A DNA stretch of 64,000 bases from Branchiostoma floridae (lineage: Eukaryota > Chordata > Leptocardii > Amphioxiformes > Branchiostomatidae): assembly GCF_000003815.2 (NCBI RefSeq), contig NC_049996.1, positions 10,066,210 to 10,130,209 of the forward strand, given 5' to 3'. Numbering within the stretch: the first letter of the stretch is position 1; each line of letters opens with the position of its first letter. Positions 10,289-23,039 of the stretch are shown in pieces. The position numbers and the translations under genes were made by a program. The notes under the pieces are model-generated. The model worked only from the letters and a program-made list of their open reading frames with translations. It had not been told where the DNA came from and searched no databases.

Positions 10289-13200
10289 CTAGAGGTGTTT
10301 AAAGATAAGAATACTGCAGTCATTTGAAAGATTATCCAGTCTACAATACTGTACATCATTGTCAAATCTGAAGCATTGAATAGCTTACCGGTCCTGCTTC
10401 GTCTCACCGAAACGTCACCAGACGCCTTACGGAACTGATACCGTCTTGTAATCCAACTCTGTGGTTTTCTAATACAGTTAGCTAGCTTTAAAGACACCTA
10501 ATTTTGTTACGCCATGCCCCGTCGGTAGAATGAAAGACTAGTGTGAAAAACAAATCGATGGGAACAGGACACAGCTTGTGTATGTCTACGTGGCACTCAG
10601 GAAACAATCCCCAAACATATCTTAAAAACCAGATTATTATTTAGATCTGAAGAGTTCGGAGCTACCAGTGAGGTTCTAGTAATTGTCACACGAATTGTGA
10701 CTCCTGTGTTTTATTTTATGCAATCACATATACTATTGATTAAGAACAAATATTAGGAACTGGAAAATATCGGTCACCGTTAACAATGGCCAGAGTCGAT
10801 GGGTACCCACAATATTTGATGAGTGAGTAAGTGTAAAGTTAGCCATGTTCGTGTAATTCATTTATGATAAGGTCATAGAATGTTCAACTGAAATGTTTGT
10901 CCTATTCTCTTTTTTGAAGTGATGTTCATTTCATAATTGACTATTTACGTCGCACAGCTCTTAAGAGAAGTGACACCATTTAGAGAAGTTGAGAGGCTTG
11001 TCTAAATAAGTGCCCGCAGGTGGGGAATTTTTGGGTAACGCCATATCGTGGGCTATCGTGAAAGGGCTACACCATAAGAAGGGGCGCCAATATGTCATGT
11101 TACTATATCGAGATAGCCATCGAGACTATGTTAAACTCACAATAGAATTAATATGAAATTACCAGAACCAAAGGGCCATGCTAAGATATGTCAATATTTA
11201 TAGGCCCCGCCCTCGACCGATACCAATCTCTCGAGTGGACAACACGCCTTACTCTAATCAACCGTAAATGTCTCCTAAACAGGCAACTAACTCGTCAGGT
11301 TTTGACAGTTTCAATGGGCATGCTGCCTGAAATGTATACGTCCTGTAAGTTTACTCACATATTAATTCCTATATTCAAACGGCTACAACATAATTCAGCT
11401 GGGTACTTACACAGCTGTGTTAACCCCAACGTTGAGTTTAATAATCCCTCACCCTTGAAATGTCATTCCAAGAACATTGTGTTTGTAACACGGTTTTCAC
11501 TAAAACGTCAAGTAGGCAAAGCATGTCTCCTCTTTTCGCGGAAGATATCCTCCTTCGGTAGTATAGTTGACCGGGCACAAATTATGTGCAGAAAATGACG
11601 TCAAATAAAATGTACTAACTTTGATGAGCCTCTGGTGACTCATGGAGAACTCCAAATCCCTGTAAACGTCCAGCAAATTTTGTCACCTGCCAAGACTGCC
11701 AAACTCTAATTAGACGCCTATTCACTAACAAACTCGATCGTCCAGTCATGCAAGGTGACATTGTTGTTGGGCGACCTCTTGAAACTAAGAGCGTCCATGT
11801 TGTTTATTTACAACGATCATAACTTTCTTCCCATTTCAGCTTGTGAAGAAATCTTTCCCTTCTATTTTCTTTTTATGTGACCTATCTCCAATTAACGTCA
11901 CATTTTACATTCTATTCCGCTCCCAGCTTTGTTAAGCCCATTAAACTAAACCCTTAAGATTGAATGAAATAGCCCGACCATGTGTGTTGACCCATGACCT
12001 GCACTATGGAGACGCGAAACTGGCGGGCTGTTTGGTGTTTACCTGTAACGTTTAACATATAGGGTTTCTCAAGTAGATCTAACAGAGTATAACGGTCGAT
12101 GTGTACTGAAATTTTCAGTCGGTTCGGGGAACTACTAGGTAAATGTACTTCGGATTGAAGAGTTAAAGATTATGTCTAAATTTGAAGTCAGCATTTGTGC
12201 CAGTTTATCGTCCATGAATACGTTCAGGTGACTAACATTTCTGTAACACCACATGTCGGCGGCCCACTCGTCTACATCCTCCCACACTAACATCCCAATG
12301 CCATATTGAGTTCAGAACGTGAGTATTGTGTTAACAATAAATTCTATACCGATGTTAAAATCTAGATTGGTAGTACGTACAATTTCATACTCAGTATAAT
12401 TTCTCAAAGCACGTGTAAAGACAGTACACACCATCCGATATCAGTCCTACAAAATTGTAGCATTTCTAACACAACACTCTAAGTCTAAACATTTGTTACA
12501 TACTTATAGATACTCAAAAGTAATAGTTAAGTGATAGCCTACCTTGATTTACAACAGATTTCGACGAAATAAAGCTGGATATTCTGACCGCAAGTTCAGT
12601 GGCTTGGCTACCATCGTGTGATGTTCTAAACAAAGGATTGCGGTTTGTTTTTTGCCGCTTATTTTCTGTGTCAGGTGATGGTTGTAGCCCAATGGCGACT
12701 TCCGAAAAGGTACATGCGCATTCGCAAAGGCGCACAGCTCTATTGTTTACCAACAAAACTGTTTTGGAATCGGCATTATATTACATTACCATGTAATACA
12801 CTTCGCCTTGTGAATTGTTTCCAAACTCCACCGGGTGAAACACAAATACATCATTGGTTAACAAATTCCCCGTCATATTTTGTCCAATTACCAACAGGAA
12901 ACAAATGGATAGATTTTGTCAATGCTTGAAAACATACCTTTGATATGTCAACAAACAATTATGTGAAACGTACTTTTTGAGTTAAAAATAACTCAAAATA
13001 CACTGTGTAATGGCTTAGTACCTTAAACTGTCAGTGAAGTAGGCTTTTAATATCAATCTTATATGATTTAAACCAAATTATGTCTAACACTAATTCTATA
13101 CATGTATAGCGATAGAGATGTGAAAGAAAGAAAATGGTCTCTTGCTGTTAGCTCATCTGTTGTCTTCGACGACTCCTCCAACAGGACGTAATTACGTAAG

Positions 13201-15400
13201 ATATTATGACGCTAAGCTTGCATCTTTCTTTTCAGTGTCACCATACAAAAATACTGTTGATTTAAACCTTCATCAAAAAGTTGGTAAGTAGTATTTTTGA
13301 TACGTTCAAATATACCGGAGTCCGGGTATATGACCACAGCTTGTAAGGGGTGGCACAATATACCATCAATAATTGATTAGATGTGTCACGTTATTATAAT
13401 GGAACTAAAAATGTATGTGAAAGTGAAAGTGCCCGTCAGTGGTTTAGAGAGGGTTTATGACTATACGTACATACATATGAATCTAAAAATACACTAAATC
13501 TTTAGTGATAAAAAAACAAGACAAGACAAGAAACACCTTGGAAGAAGGAAACTAACTGCTATTTCATTTTATGATACAATAAAACACTGACTTTGATAAC
13601 CCTGACATGACAAATCATTCCATGTCATCATTACTCTCGGGTATATTATTTTTCCCATTATCTTATATATCAGTCACAAATATACCCAGTGACGTAAGTA
13701 AATATATGGACTACAACGGCGATGTTTTCAAGTATCGGAATCGATGTATTCCAAGTATAAAACTGGTTAAAAAGTTCTGAATCCATTTGGAAACGTTCTT
13801 GCTTAATTCGTCGTTATATAAATCAATATGGTCGAGAGTGACAGTTGTATGTTTTAGTTTCCTTACAATTGTCACAGATATTTTACCTAATAGAATATAG
13901 TTTTAAGATATTATGTTCTCTGTTCTAAGACAAAACAGTATCCTTCCAGTATTGAGTGCGAATTCTGTCCGGGGCGGGGCTTAATACATGTAATATATTC
14001 ATAGTCGAAATACTCATGAACAGTGAGTGCAGACACTCAATACGGCCGCACACATCTATCAAATAAACATATCTGCGCATCAAAACGTCAAAGCACAACA
14101 ACACTTTATAGCTAAAAGACCAAGATGGATACAGAGATATGTACCTACCATTAGTCTTCACGACCGTCTGTATTTGTGCCTACAATATTAGAATCTATGT
14201 TTATACAGCTTTGTGAGCCCCGCAAAAATCTGTACCACCATATGCATCAGTACTTGTGTTCGCAAGTGCTGGATGTTTCGGGCACGACTATCAATATATC
14301 GTAGAGCACTGACGTCAGCATTGACATTTCTCTTTGCGTTTCTTTTGTCGAGTTAGCTCCCAGTAACAATTCACACACACAAAGCAGTGGTCGATATAAT
14401 GTTGTTGTAAGTTAATTTTGTTATTTTGATGAATGAATGATAGAGCTTTATGGTTTGTTTACGCTCTTACAAGCTAAATATAGGAAATATTGATATAACA
14501 AAAGTACAATTACAGTATCACGAATGTGATATCTTCCTACATCTGCTGTCTAGTATGCACAGGTTAAACTTCTTTTCGCTCTAAAATTCTCTTCTCCTTT
14601 TGGTCTCTCCCTTACAAAGATTGTAACAAACTTGAACACTTGAAAAATTAAATAATTAGTTAAGTGGGAAATTTCACTGGCGTCAGCATTGCAGCTCTTT
14701 TTACAGCGTGCACGGCAGATAAGCAAACCTCTCATCAAATATAACTGTTACAATGATCACACTTAAATCACACAAGATCTTTATCATACATATCTAAGTT
14801 AGCAAAAGAACAGTGTCCTGTATGAAGTCCTGTATGGCACAAGTGGGGATCGTTGACTGCTACCTTTGGACCAGATAACTGTTCTATCTAACTAACAGAT
14901 AATTCATAAATTCATAAATTTCAGGACATAGCATTTAGTTAACAATGCCAGTCTGTTTGTTTGTTTGTTTGCATAATTGTGTGTTTGAGGAGCAACTGCA
15001 AAGTAACACGTACCCTACAATGCATGTTTTTCTCATCTTGATTTACAATGAAACAACACCCATGAATGAGATGATAGCTGCATAACACCCATTTCACCCA
15101 TTATCACTAGTTGAAATTACTTAATACACATATGTATATCATTAATTTTCATTATGATTAGTAGAGTAGTGCTACATAAAATTATCATTAATGCGTTCAT
15201 GAAAAACTACAAGATACATTGTATATTGAGTATGATAATCATCCTATCCTATTAGTTCCTTAGATGAGTCACAGAGGTTTAGAAGATGTATCAAATGTAT
15301 CAAATCACATGATCCTCAATAGTTTGTATTGCTAACTGTAGCATCCTGAAAGATTAAGATGGAGTATAAAACTCCCCCAATGTGTATTTTCTTTATATGT
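10289..15400. other. Five-kilobase intergenic region, no gene recognised
   Basis: AT-rich with only short chance frames, no exon with plausible family content on either strand. It holds an IRF-like motif at 13419 and a short TTTG microsatellite near 14957–14971. It separates the LRR cluster from the A/B cassettes. Confidence 0.5.
13419..13430 (+). promoter_or_regulatory. IRF/ISRE-like motif GAAAGTGAAAGT
   Basis: Exact GAAAGTGAAA followed by GT, matching GAAANNGAAA. It lies 2 kb from the 3' end of gene A1 with no start nearby, so regulation is speculative. Confidence 0.25.
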
Positions 15401-16663
15401 CTACAGCCAAGTGGACAACGTGGTTGCCGCTGCACCGGCTGCAGCCATGCCGCCTGAGATTGCTGGCCCATAAGCCGGAATGAATGCGGCCACAGGGGCT
15501 CCAATGGCCAATACTTTCCCTGTCGCCATTAGGGCCCCCTTACAGCCGCTGTATGTACATGCCTTCCAGTTCCACCTCTCCCACTTTGGCTCTTCGATGT
15601 TTTGGGCGGTGGCATGGAAGGCGACCTGGTTTGAACGACTCCCGGTGTAGAAGACCCAGCTGCAGGTCCTTCCATAGACTACGAGTTGTAGGTCACACAG
15701 TAACCAGGAACACTGATCACTGACCCATTTACTGGCGGCTCGCAAGAGGTCGGCATCCGACGTGATCGCAAACTCGGTGCCCCGATTCCTTATTTGCTTT
15801 TGTATGACATCAGCTGTCACCTTATCCGAACAGGAAATGGTAACTTCAGTTTCCTGGTACAAAACAAAAGTTCGGAGACTTCATACGTACATGAAATATT
15901 TTGGTTATGGAAATAACTTCGGCATTTACACAATCTAAGCATAGCTATGTGGACCTTCCGTAACTTACACAAGTCATAGGTATGAAATTCCTATCACTTA
16001 CTACTTAATTATGGCACTTGATTATGCACATTAGGTCCTTCGATCTTTGCATAACCTGGTGTAAACGGCTCTCTGATTTATTTATTTATTTATGAATGTA
16101 AAATTTATGTCTGATTATGCTCGTTACTCGTCACAAACGTATCTTGTATAGTCTCATTATGCAAAATAGATCCTTACAGTTACATTTTTTTTACAAATGT
16201 GCAGCACAATCATAATATTTATTCATTAATCATGCAAATAAAGTCTTCCTCACCTAAGCTATATACACAAAGTACACAACAAAGAGTATTCAATAAGCTA
16301 CGGAGGGAGAGGGGTCTATACAACTTATTCGTCCCTAACCAAAAGTAGGCACTCATTTTACCCCGAGTGAAGTGAGGAAAGTCGTGTTAAGTGCCTTTCC
16401 CAAGGACACAAGATCGATGACACGGCAGGATTCGGACCCGGGACCTGTAGGTCCTGAGGCAAAAACGCTGCCGATTACGCCAAGCGATCCCACAATTTGC
16501 GTCGTCAGGTTAAAGGTATTTGCGGTGTATTGACTAAAACTTCGTGTAGTCTTCTTTTCGATTAGCTAAGATAAATAAAACTTCTTGACCTTTAAACAAT
16601 TAACGACTCTGTAAAGTTTCGTTCATTTCGGTCGTTACTTACAGGTAGCTTCCCTACTCCCAT
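15401..16663 (-). CDS. Gene A1: unrecognised small protein with Gly/Ala-rich hydrophobic C-terminus
   Basis: Two exons on the minus strand: 16663–16643 (only MGVGKLP) with donor GTAAGT, and 15853–15401 after a ccag acceptor. Phase 0 junction, 157 aa. The start is chosen because paralogue A2 has the same layout (MGQGTGKIP). An ATG four codons upstream (16675) is an alternative. Seen: a conserved globular part with S-D-A-D-x-L-R-A-A, Y-G…W-x-F-Y-x-G-x-R-S-N-Q-V-A-F and a W-rich stretch, then a Gly/Ala-rich hydrophobic segment of about 40 residues at the end that could enter a membrane. Gly2 allows N-myristoylation, though position 6 is not ideal. No family recognised. It is divergent from gene B1. 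The hydrophobic tail is loosely reminiscent of interferon-induced membrane proteins, but homology is not claimed. Confidence 0.7.
16300..16492 (-). repeat. tRNA-derived SINE, inside the intron of gene A1
   Basis: Read on the minus strand from 16492 the sequence begins GGGATCGCTTGGCG, with an A-box-like TGGCGTAATCGG and a B-box-like GGTCCGAATCC about 45 bases later, then a SINE body with …CTTGGGAAAGGCACTTAAC. The B-box differs from consensus by one base. It resembles the second SINE at 41100–41294 in layout. Confidence 0.65.
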
Positions 16664-18910
16664 GAAGCAGGCCATGATGAACCCCGAGACACTAGCTAGT
16701 TCCTAAGTGCAGATTTGTACCTGGGTAAAACGTGAAATGAACCGTTGAGACAAAGCACATGACATGGATAAAAGTTGTAATTTACGTATTGGTAAAGTAG
16801 TGGAAGTCTGCGGTGCATATATAAAGCACCTTTTCACAGATGCAGAAATTGTAGAATCGAGAGGCGTTTGGAATATCGAGGGTTCGTTCTCATTGAAATG
16901 CGCAAATGCTATTACCAGTCTTTATGACTTGATATGAAGCAAATTACCGGCAACATCAATGCTTTCTTTACTTTCCCACAACACCTACTATGTTGTACGA
17001 AAGATGCACCACATCATTGTTATTATTGGTTGGTTGGTGGGTTGGAATAAATCATAGCCACCGTTAGATCCCACCGACTCAGAACGGATGTCGCCTGAGA
17101 AGACACTATGAATTCAAATAGCACAGTAACAACCGAAAAATGTAACGATTCAGTTCCCAGAATAATAGTTTGGCAGGTGGTGCTAGCTAGCAAGGCCCTC
17201 TGAAGGATCAAGTCAGATCACTAATGTTACTGATCTTGTACTCTGTGTTTGGTGTTTTATGTTTGTAACCAAATTCACTAAAGACATTACCGTTAGAGAA
17301 GGACGGCTGTAACATTTGGACACAAGACAAGACAAGAATTTGCCGTTTTTGTGATGCTTTGCAGTTTTCTGACTTTCATGAAGAAGAAGACAGGATTGTT
17401 TGCTTTCATTTGTGGCACATCTTGCAAACAAAATGTTTTACAATAATGACTGTAATTAACTAACGGTATCATTGTTCAATGCTCTATATGATATTTATTC
17501 AACCTGCATGATGTGTAAAAAAGCTGCCCACTTTTAAATGTCCCTACGTACGTCCTAAGCATACCTTAAATACTGTAGCCAAATTTTCAATGAGATGATC
17601 TATTTTGCACGTGCACATTTCAATGAGAACTACCCTGCATCGATCACGCTCATATATAAAAATCATCTGGTACCTGTTGCCTGTAGATGTGGCGCCTTTC
17701 ACAAGATGAACAAAAAACGGTATATTAAAATTTAGTATAGCGGCACACCCATCACATGACACTGTGTGTATCAGAACACAAAGTAGTTCCTTGGAAGATT
17801 TAAGTTATTTTTTATGATGAAGCCTATGAATGCCATGTGCAAACCTCTGATACACTTGACAATTATGTTAATGTACAAAAACTGTGATATGATGTAAATA
17901 TTTGTGATAGACTCTGGTCGGCGGCAGACTTTGCGCGGTATGCAGTGAAGCATCACGATAGTGATAATGAAAGTGAAATGAAAGTGAAATGCCACATAGA
18001 TTACAGAGGTTCTCAATACTGTCAATACTCGTTGTATTTCAGTTGCTGATCCAATTCTTTGGGGAAGAAGGTATAGTATCTCTAGTTTTTTTTCCTTCCT
18101 TCATATACATTGCTTAATCGAAACATAGGGATTCAGTCATTTGGGAGTGCAAACAACAACACAGTGCATAATATTATGTAATGGCGGGCGGAAGGCACCT
18201 TTCTTTCCATTCGGCGACATCAACTTAGGTAACAGGTAGCAAACAGTGTACGTGTATCATGCCTCTTCAAACATACCGATCAACCAACACAAATCTATGT
18301 TCGACTGCAACCTGTTGCACAACATATAAACCGGCCCCTAGTAAAGGATTGATGGTAGGGATTTTGTCCAAGTTCTGCTTAATACATGAAAGGGACAATG
18401 CGGTCCGGCTACAAGTTCGCGTGCTGAAGACAAAGGGGCAAATTGAGTATCAACAATACGGAAGGTCCAAGGAGACCGTATGTGCCTACGGCAGTAAATT
18501 TGCAACACATTTGGGAAGGGAGATCATTTTCAGCCCAGTCGTCATCGGCCCACACGTAGACATTTAGGCGCCAATTATACCTAATGGCTTAGTAATGCTA
18601 TTTTTACAGCTATGTTGTTAATTATTATTATTGCGTTGTTTCTATGTATGCACATATGCCCAGGATTACCTGAAAAATAGGCCTAGGATGACCTGACCTG
18701 TATTTTTCTTGGTTGAATAAATAAAGTAAAATTAAAGCAGCACGTACGTAGAGATGCCAAATGTAAACGATGTTTCGAAATGCAAATGTCCTGTTTGTTG
18801 AGCTTCTACCTTGATACACAGATTGCACTGAGCTACCAATTTTGAATTATACAATGTATACGGAGCAGAAACTTATAAGCATGCCTTGTTGAACTGGACA
18901 CACAGCAAAC
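16664..18910. other. Divergent intergenic region between gene A1 and gene B1
   Basis: Probably holds both promoters. A paired IRF-like motif is present at 17969–17989. No other gene is supported; the 102-codon frame at 18259–18567 has no recognisable content. Confidence 0.5.
17969..17989 (+). promoter_or_regulatory. Tandem IRF/ISRE-like elements between divergent genes A1 and B1
   Basis: GAAAGTGAAA at 17969–17978 and again at 17980–17989, separated by one T, giving four GAAA half-sites. This is the layout of IRF-bound interferon enhancers. It lies about 1.3 kb upstream of A1 and 0.9 kb upstream of B1, so it could serve both. Confidence 0.45.
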
Positions 18911-20512
18911 ATGGGTCAGTCAATGGGGTCTCCTGAAGGTCAACATCACCAGGCCGATGGCGATGAGTCCGACGGATACCAAGTAATGGTGAGTATGTAA
19001 TGTTCTCTTAAAACTCCGCTTGAATCGTTAGCATGTTTAATAGTGTCTATCTATGATTAATGGCGTTGTATTCAATCTAAGGAAGAACTCGGAGACCACT
19101 TACCGGCATGAGATATTTAGAGCTCTTATGAATCAATTGTTTCATCTCTGATTCTGCAATTAAGCTTGTAATAATCTAGAAGGATTTTAATTGACTGTCT
19201 TCTTTATAGCAATGGAATAATAGATTTTCCCCACCAAATATACAAATTACAAAAAAAAAAAACATTTTCATGAACAAAGTGCGTTTTTTTTCAGACGGTT
19301 GAAGAGATCAACAAAATCCAACTCGGCAAGCTCATCATCAAGTACTGTGGACACGAAGGGACAACAGACAACGAACAAACTGCAAGCCTTCGCAGGTTAC
19401 TGCAGCGGGCAATCACTAACCTGGAACCCCTACAGGAGCAGTACCCGGGGGTATGGAGGGATGCAGAACTCAAGATATTTGACCTGTATGGGAATGGTTA
19501 TGTGGTTAAGTCTGGGCAGGGTTCTGTCAAGTTTGTAGTTCAAATTACAGGAAAAGGTGATGTTGAGCTTAGTAAGATCAAAGAGGAGAGTTGGTGGACC
19601 TCCATGAAAGCTCTTTTTAAGAGGCAAGATACTCAGCAGCTTCAGATAGAGGGTGCCCCTCCTGAACAGAGTAATGCTAGTCAAAGCTGGCTCTCTTCCT
19701 TCCTTTCGTTCTGGCCGTCTAATAGTGGTTCACAACCAAGAGAGGGTCAGGTAGAGGGTGTTTTCCAGATGGTCCCAGGCAACCATGCTGAAGATGGGGA
19801 TGGGACACCTCATGGGGAACCTCAGGCAGAGGCTGTTTCTCCGATGGTCCCGGGCAGCCCTGGTGAAGATGGGGATGGGACACCTCATGGGGGACCTCAG
19901 GCAGAGGCTGTTTCTCCGTTGGTCCCGGGCAACCATGGTGAAAATGGGGATGGGACACCTCATGGGGAACCTCAGGCAGAGGCTGTTTCTCCGATGGTCC
20001 CGGGCAACCATGGTGAAAATGGGGATGGGACACCTCATGGGGAACCTCAGGCAGAGGCTGTTTCTCCGATGGTCCCGGGCAACCATGGTGAAAATGGGGA
20101 TGGGACACCTCATGGGGAACCTCAGGCAGAGGCTGTTTCTCCGATGGTCCCAGGCAGCCCTGGTGAAGATGGGGATGGGACACCTCATGGGGAACCTCAG
20201 GCAGAGGCTGTTTCTCCGATGGTCCCGGGCAACCATGGTGAAAATGGGGATGGGACACCTCATGGGCAACATCTGGACGAGTTGTTGACCGAGCATGATA
20301 AAGGGGATGGGTCACTAAACAATGAGCCCCCCTCGTCAACCTCATTCAACCTCAAACCAGCTGACAATCTGCCAAGCAGTGAGGGTCAAACAGGAGGTAA
20401 TGATATGTCAGGATCAGCTTCTCAGGTCCAGATACAGCCCACTGAAGCTACTGGCGGTATCCAAACTGATAAAAAAGAAGAGGATAACTTTTGCAATTAT
20501 TATGTGGTATGA
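18911..20512 (+). CDS. Gene B1: unrecognised Met-Gly-start protein with 25-residue coding minisatellite
   Basis: Two exons, 18911–18988 (26 codons, MGQSMGSPEG…, donor GTGAGT) and 19295–20512 after a polypyrimidine tract and cag; phase 0, 431 aa. Gly2 with small residues after it makes N-myristoylation plausible. Residues about 27–125 form a conserved domain (T-V-E-E-I-N-K, Y-C-G-x-E-G-T-T, L-Q-x-Q-Y-P-G-V-W, Y-G-N-G-Y-V-V-K-S-G-Q-G-S-V-K-F, S-W-W). Residues about 199–348 are six 25-residue Pro/Gly/Glu-rich repeats, preceded by a degenerate one. The tail is Ser/Gln-rich and ends F-C-N-Y-Y-V-V. The conserved domain is shared with B2 and more weakly with A1/A2. Function unknown. A membrane-tethered adaptor or effector is only inference. 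Confidence 0.78.
19748..20260 (+). repeat. 75-bp coding minisatellite in gene B1
   Basis: Six near-perfect 75-bp units at 19811–20260, preceded by a degenerate 63-bp unit from 19748. Each encodes a 25-residue block with the segments HGEPQAEAVSP, MVPG and NHGENGDGTP (or SPGEDGDGTP). Units alternate between the NHGEN and SPGED types. All other frames through the array are also open, giving long false ORFs on both strands. Gene B2 has only one degenerate unit. Confidence 0.95.
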
Positions 20513-22247
20513 TTTACGAAAAGTTGTAACACATTAACAAACAGACAACAAACAACAAACTAACTTTGATATAGTGTGGCGGTTGAGAAACATTGCTGAA
20601 ACCACGTCAGCATTGAAATAGGGTGCAAACGTTTGAATTTCCAAAGCCCCTTTTATCGCGGGCCAAGCATGGGTGAAATATAACCTGAAGGTGTCAGTTT
20701 TATCTATCTACATGATTAAGGGTCCTATATATAAGTAATTCTTGAAATCGGATCTAACTATACATGGACATCCTTGCTAAAACTATATTCATTTTCTTCT
20801 TTGTGTATGGCCAGGAAAACATGGAAAATTGCATGGCTTTGAATTCCAAAACTGGCTTGTAGCTGTTTATAAGCACGTATATGTATGTATATATTCGCTA
20901 TCCACCACAGCACAAGCAAAGTTAGTTTGTATATCAAGCAAATTCCTTTGCCCTATATCCCTCTAACGATTATGTTTAGGGAGGCTTTTGTACATACAAT
21001 TAATTTCGATTAGATTGTTACTGTATGTTATATACTACTAGTATATGTAATATTCCTGCCTACTGTAGAGACCTGTAAAATAAGGTTATCTGGGTTTAGA
21101 GTATGTACGAAAGAAGGTCATTTCTGACGTTGTGATAAATACAGTAATGAATGCAGACCATGGGTGTGAGTTTTTTAATGTTAAATTGAATTCATTGCAT
21201 GTGCCTTTCTATTTTCTGTTGGTATTATTAGTACGTGGAGCAATCTATAATGATTTCATCGATGAAAGTTAAGATGCTAGGTCAAAAATGATGCATAGTC
21301 AAATTCTTAGGAATAAGATAGGTTCATTGCAATGTTCCCCCAGTGACGTCCTTCATATTGCAAGATTGGTACAATAAGAAACGTCTACTTGACTGACAGG
21401 AACAGTTATATTTACCACCTAGTCGCTATTTTGTCATACATTTTGGCACACAACTTACAAATTGATTTACAATCATATTGCACTTTCGAATTCCTTGATA
21501 TTTGCTCGAAAATCAGCAGCAGAGCAAAATATTATTCACAATGTATATATCTACACGTTAATCAATATCTACAAATGCGGAAGTTATTATATATTAATTG
21601 TATCACATGAAATTGAAACCATTATTGCTTGACACTTTGTTACATTTTCCTCCCTTGACTATCAAGATCACATGAAGTTGATATCGGAAAATTGGACTGT
21701 ATATATGAGTACAACATGTGTTTATATTGAACCTCTTGTCAACTCTACTTAGTGTCATCAAGTGTATTTAGTAGCTACTGCCTTTTTTATCCGATGTATA
21801 TGGATGTCATCATTAAAGGTAATATGCATTAGTACGCATCATGAGAAACAGATTTCATCAATACAATGGATTCCACAAGGCGAGGTGGAAATCATTACAA
21901 AACGTCAGCGAAAAACAATCAGTACCAATGTATATCAGTATGAATTATACTGATATTAGCACAATATGTCATTTACAAGACTATTAGAATTATGATTCAT
22001 TGAGAAAAATCTTTTGTTTCACGTGCCTTTTTGATACCTCTGTTAAGGATGTTAAAGAGGTTGCATTTTCAACTCAAGAAGGTGAATGCATGGTTAGATT
22101 GTCGCCATTTTGTCATTCTGGTAGGCTTTACATATTGAAAGGATTGAGTTACCCAATTCCACTTCGCTAATTGGGTGTATTTCTGTGACCAGTCAAAGGA
22201 ACCGACTACGCCCTATGATCACAGAGGTAGATTATTGTCATTTGTCA
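20513..22247. other. Intergenic between B1 and A2, convergent 3' ends
   Basis: 3' flanks of B1 (plus) and A2 (minus). AT-rich; short frames only; no gene or strong repeat recognised. Confidence 0.5.
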
Positions 22248-23039
22248 TTACATCAATTCAGACCCTAAGCCTGACGTAACACCACCAATAGCCAGTGCAC
22301 CACCGGCTATTGGGTTCGTTGCAACAACCGCACCAGCTAGAGCGAGGAGCGCCTTTGACGCATAGTTAAGGGCTATTTTAACGCCATTATACACGTTAAG
22401 CTTCCACCCCTTTCTCTGCCATGTCGGCTCGTAGACTTTGGAATTATCGTTATAAAATGCAACCTGATTCGAGCGGTTCCCTGAGTAGAAGGTCCAACTG
22501 GAGAGTTTCCCGTAGACTGCAAGCTGAAGATTGCTCTTTACCCAGGAGTGTTCCTGGGTGACATATCTACAGGCTGCCCTCAGATAGTCCGCATCCGATG
22601 ACGTCGCGAAGTCGTCGCCTCTTCTCCTTATTTCAATGCGCAGTCGCTCTTTTATGATGTCCTCCGTGACCTCGCCCCCACAGTGAACCGTAACGTCAGT
22701 ATCCTTCAATGCAAAAAGGGCTGTATCAACAAATTGTAAATTTTGTGCACATGCATACGTATCTATTTGATTATCCATCAATTTTTAACTTTGTCACAAT
22801 GCTGTGAAGAAGGCAGAAAAAATAAAGTATAACACAATACATCTTGTTTTATGGATTCTATCCAACTTAAAATGACACAATCAAAGTATAATTGATAATT
22901 ATACTTAAAGTAGATAAGTAAATTTGTATTAATCATAAGACAAATATATAATGATACAACTTACAAAAGTATAATACAATTAATACATAATGCATAAAAG
23001 GTATTTACTCACAGGAATTTTTCCTGTTCCTTGCCCCAT
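22248..23039 (-). CDS. Gene A2: unrecognised small protein, paralogue of A1
   Basis: Minus-strand exons 23039–23013 (MGQGTGKIP, donor GTGAGT) and 22703–22248 after an aag acceptor; phase 0, 160 aa. It matches A1 along its length: D-T-D-V-T-V-H-C, S-D-A-D-Y-L-R-A-A, S-W-V…L-Q-L-A-V-Y-G, F-Y-S-G-N-R-S-N-Q-V-A-F-Y, then G-W-K. The C-terminal 45 residues are hydrophobic and Gly/Ala-rich with a central N-P-I, compatible with membrane insertion or a hairpin. Gly2 may be myristoylated. An unspliced ATG at 22781 would give a different N-terminus, but the A1 parallel favours the spliced start. It is divergent from B2. Function unknown. Confidence 0.72.

Noticed and set aside
11188-11598. 136-codon plus-strand frame in the 10–15 kb spacer
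   Set aside because: No homologous pattern, start context or paralogue; composition like intergenic DNA.
16400-16492. A functional tRNA gene
   Set aside because: A- and B-boxes are present but the acceptor stem does not close and a SINE body follows; it is a tRNA-derived SINE.
18259-18567. 102-codon plus-strand frame between A1 and B1
   Set aside because: No splice-site context, no recognisable domain, low-complexity composition; likely chance.
19719-20345. Long minus-strand and alternate-frame ORFs (176–208 codons) over the B1 repeat array
   Set aside because: The 75-bp unit happens to lack stops in several frames; these are shadows of the real B1 frame, which alone continues into the conserved domain.
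22704-22781. Unspliced ATG start for gene A2
   Set aside because: A1 and A2 share a tiny Met-Gly exon with good donors in phase; the sequence upstream of the acceptor is not conserved between them.
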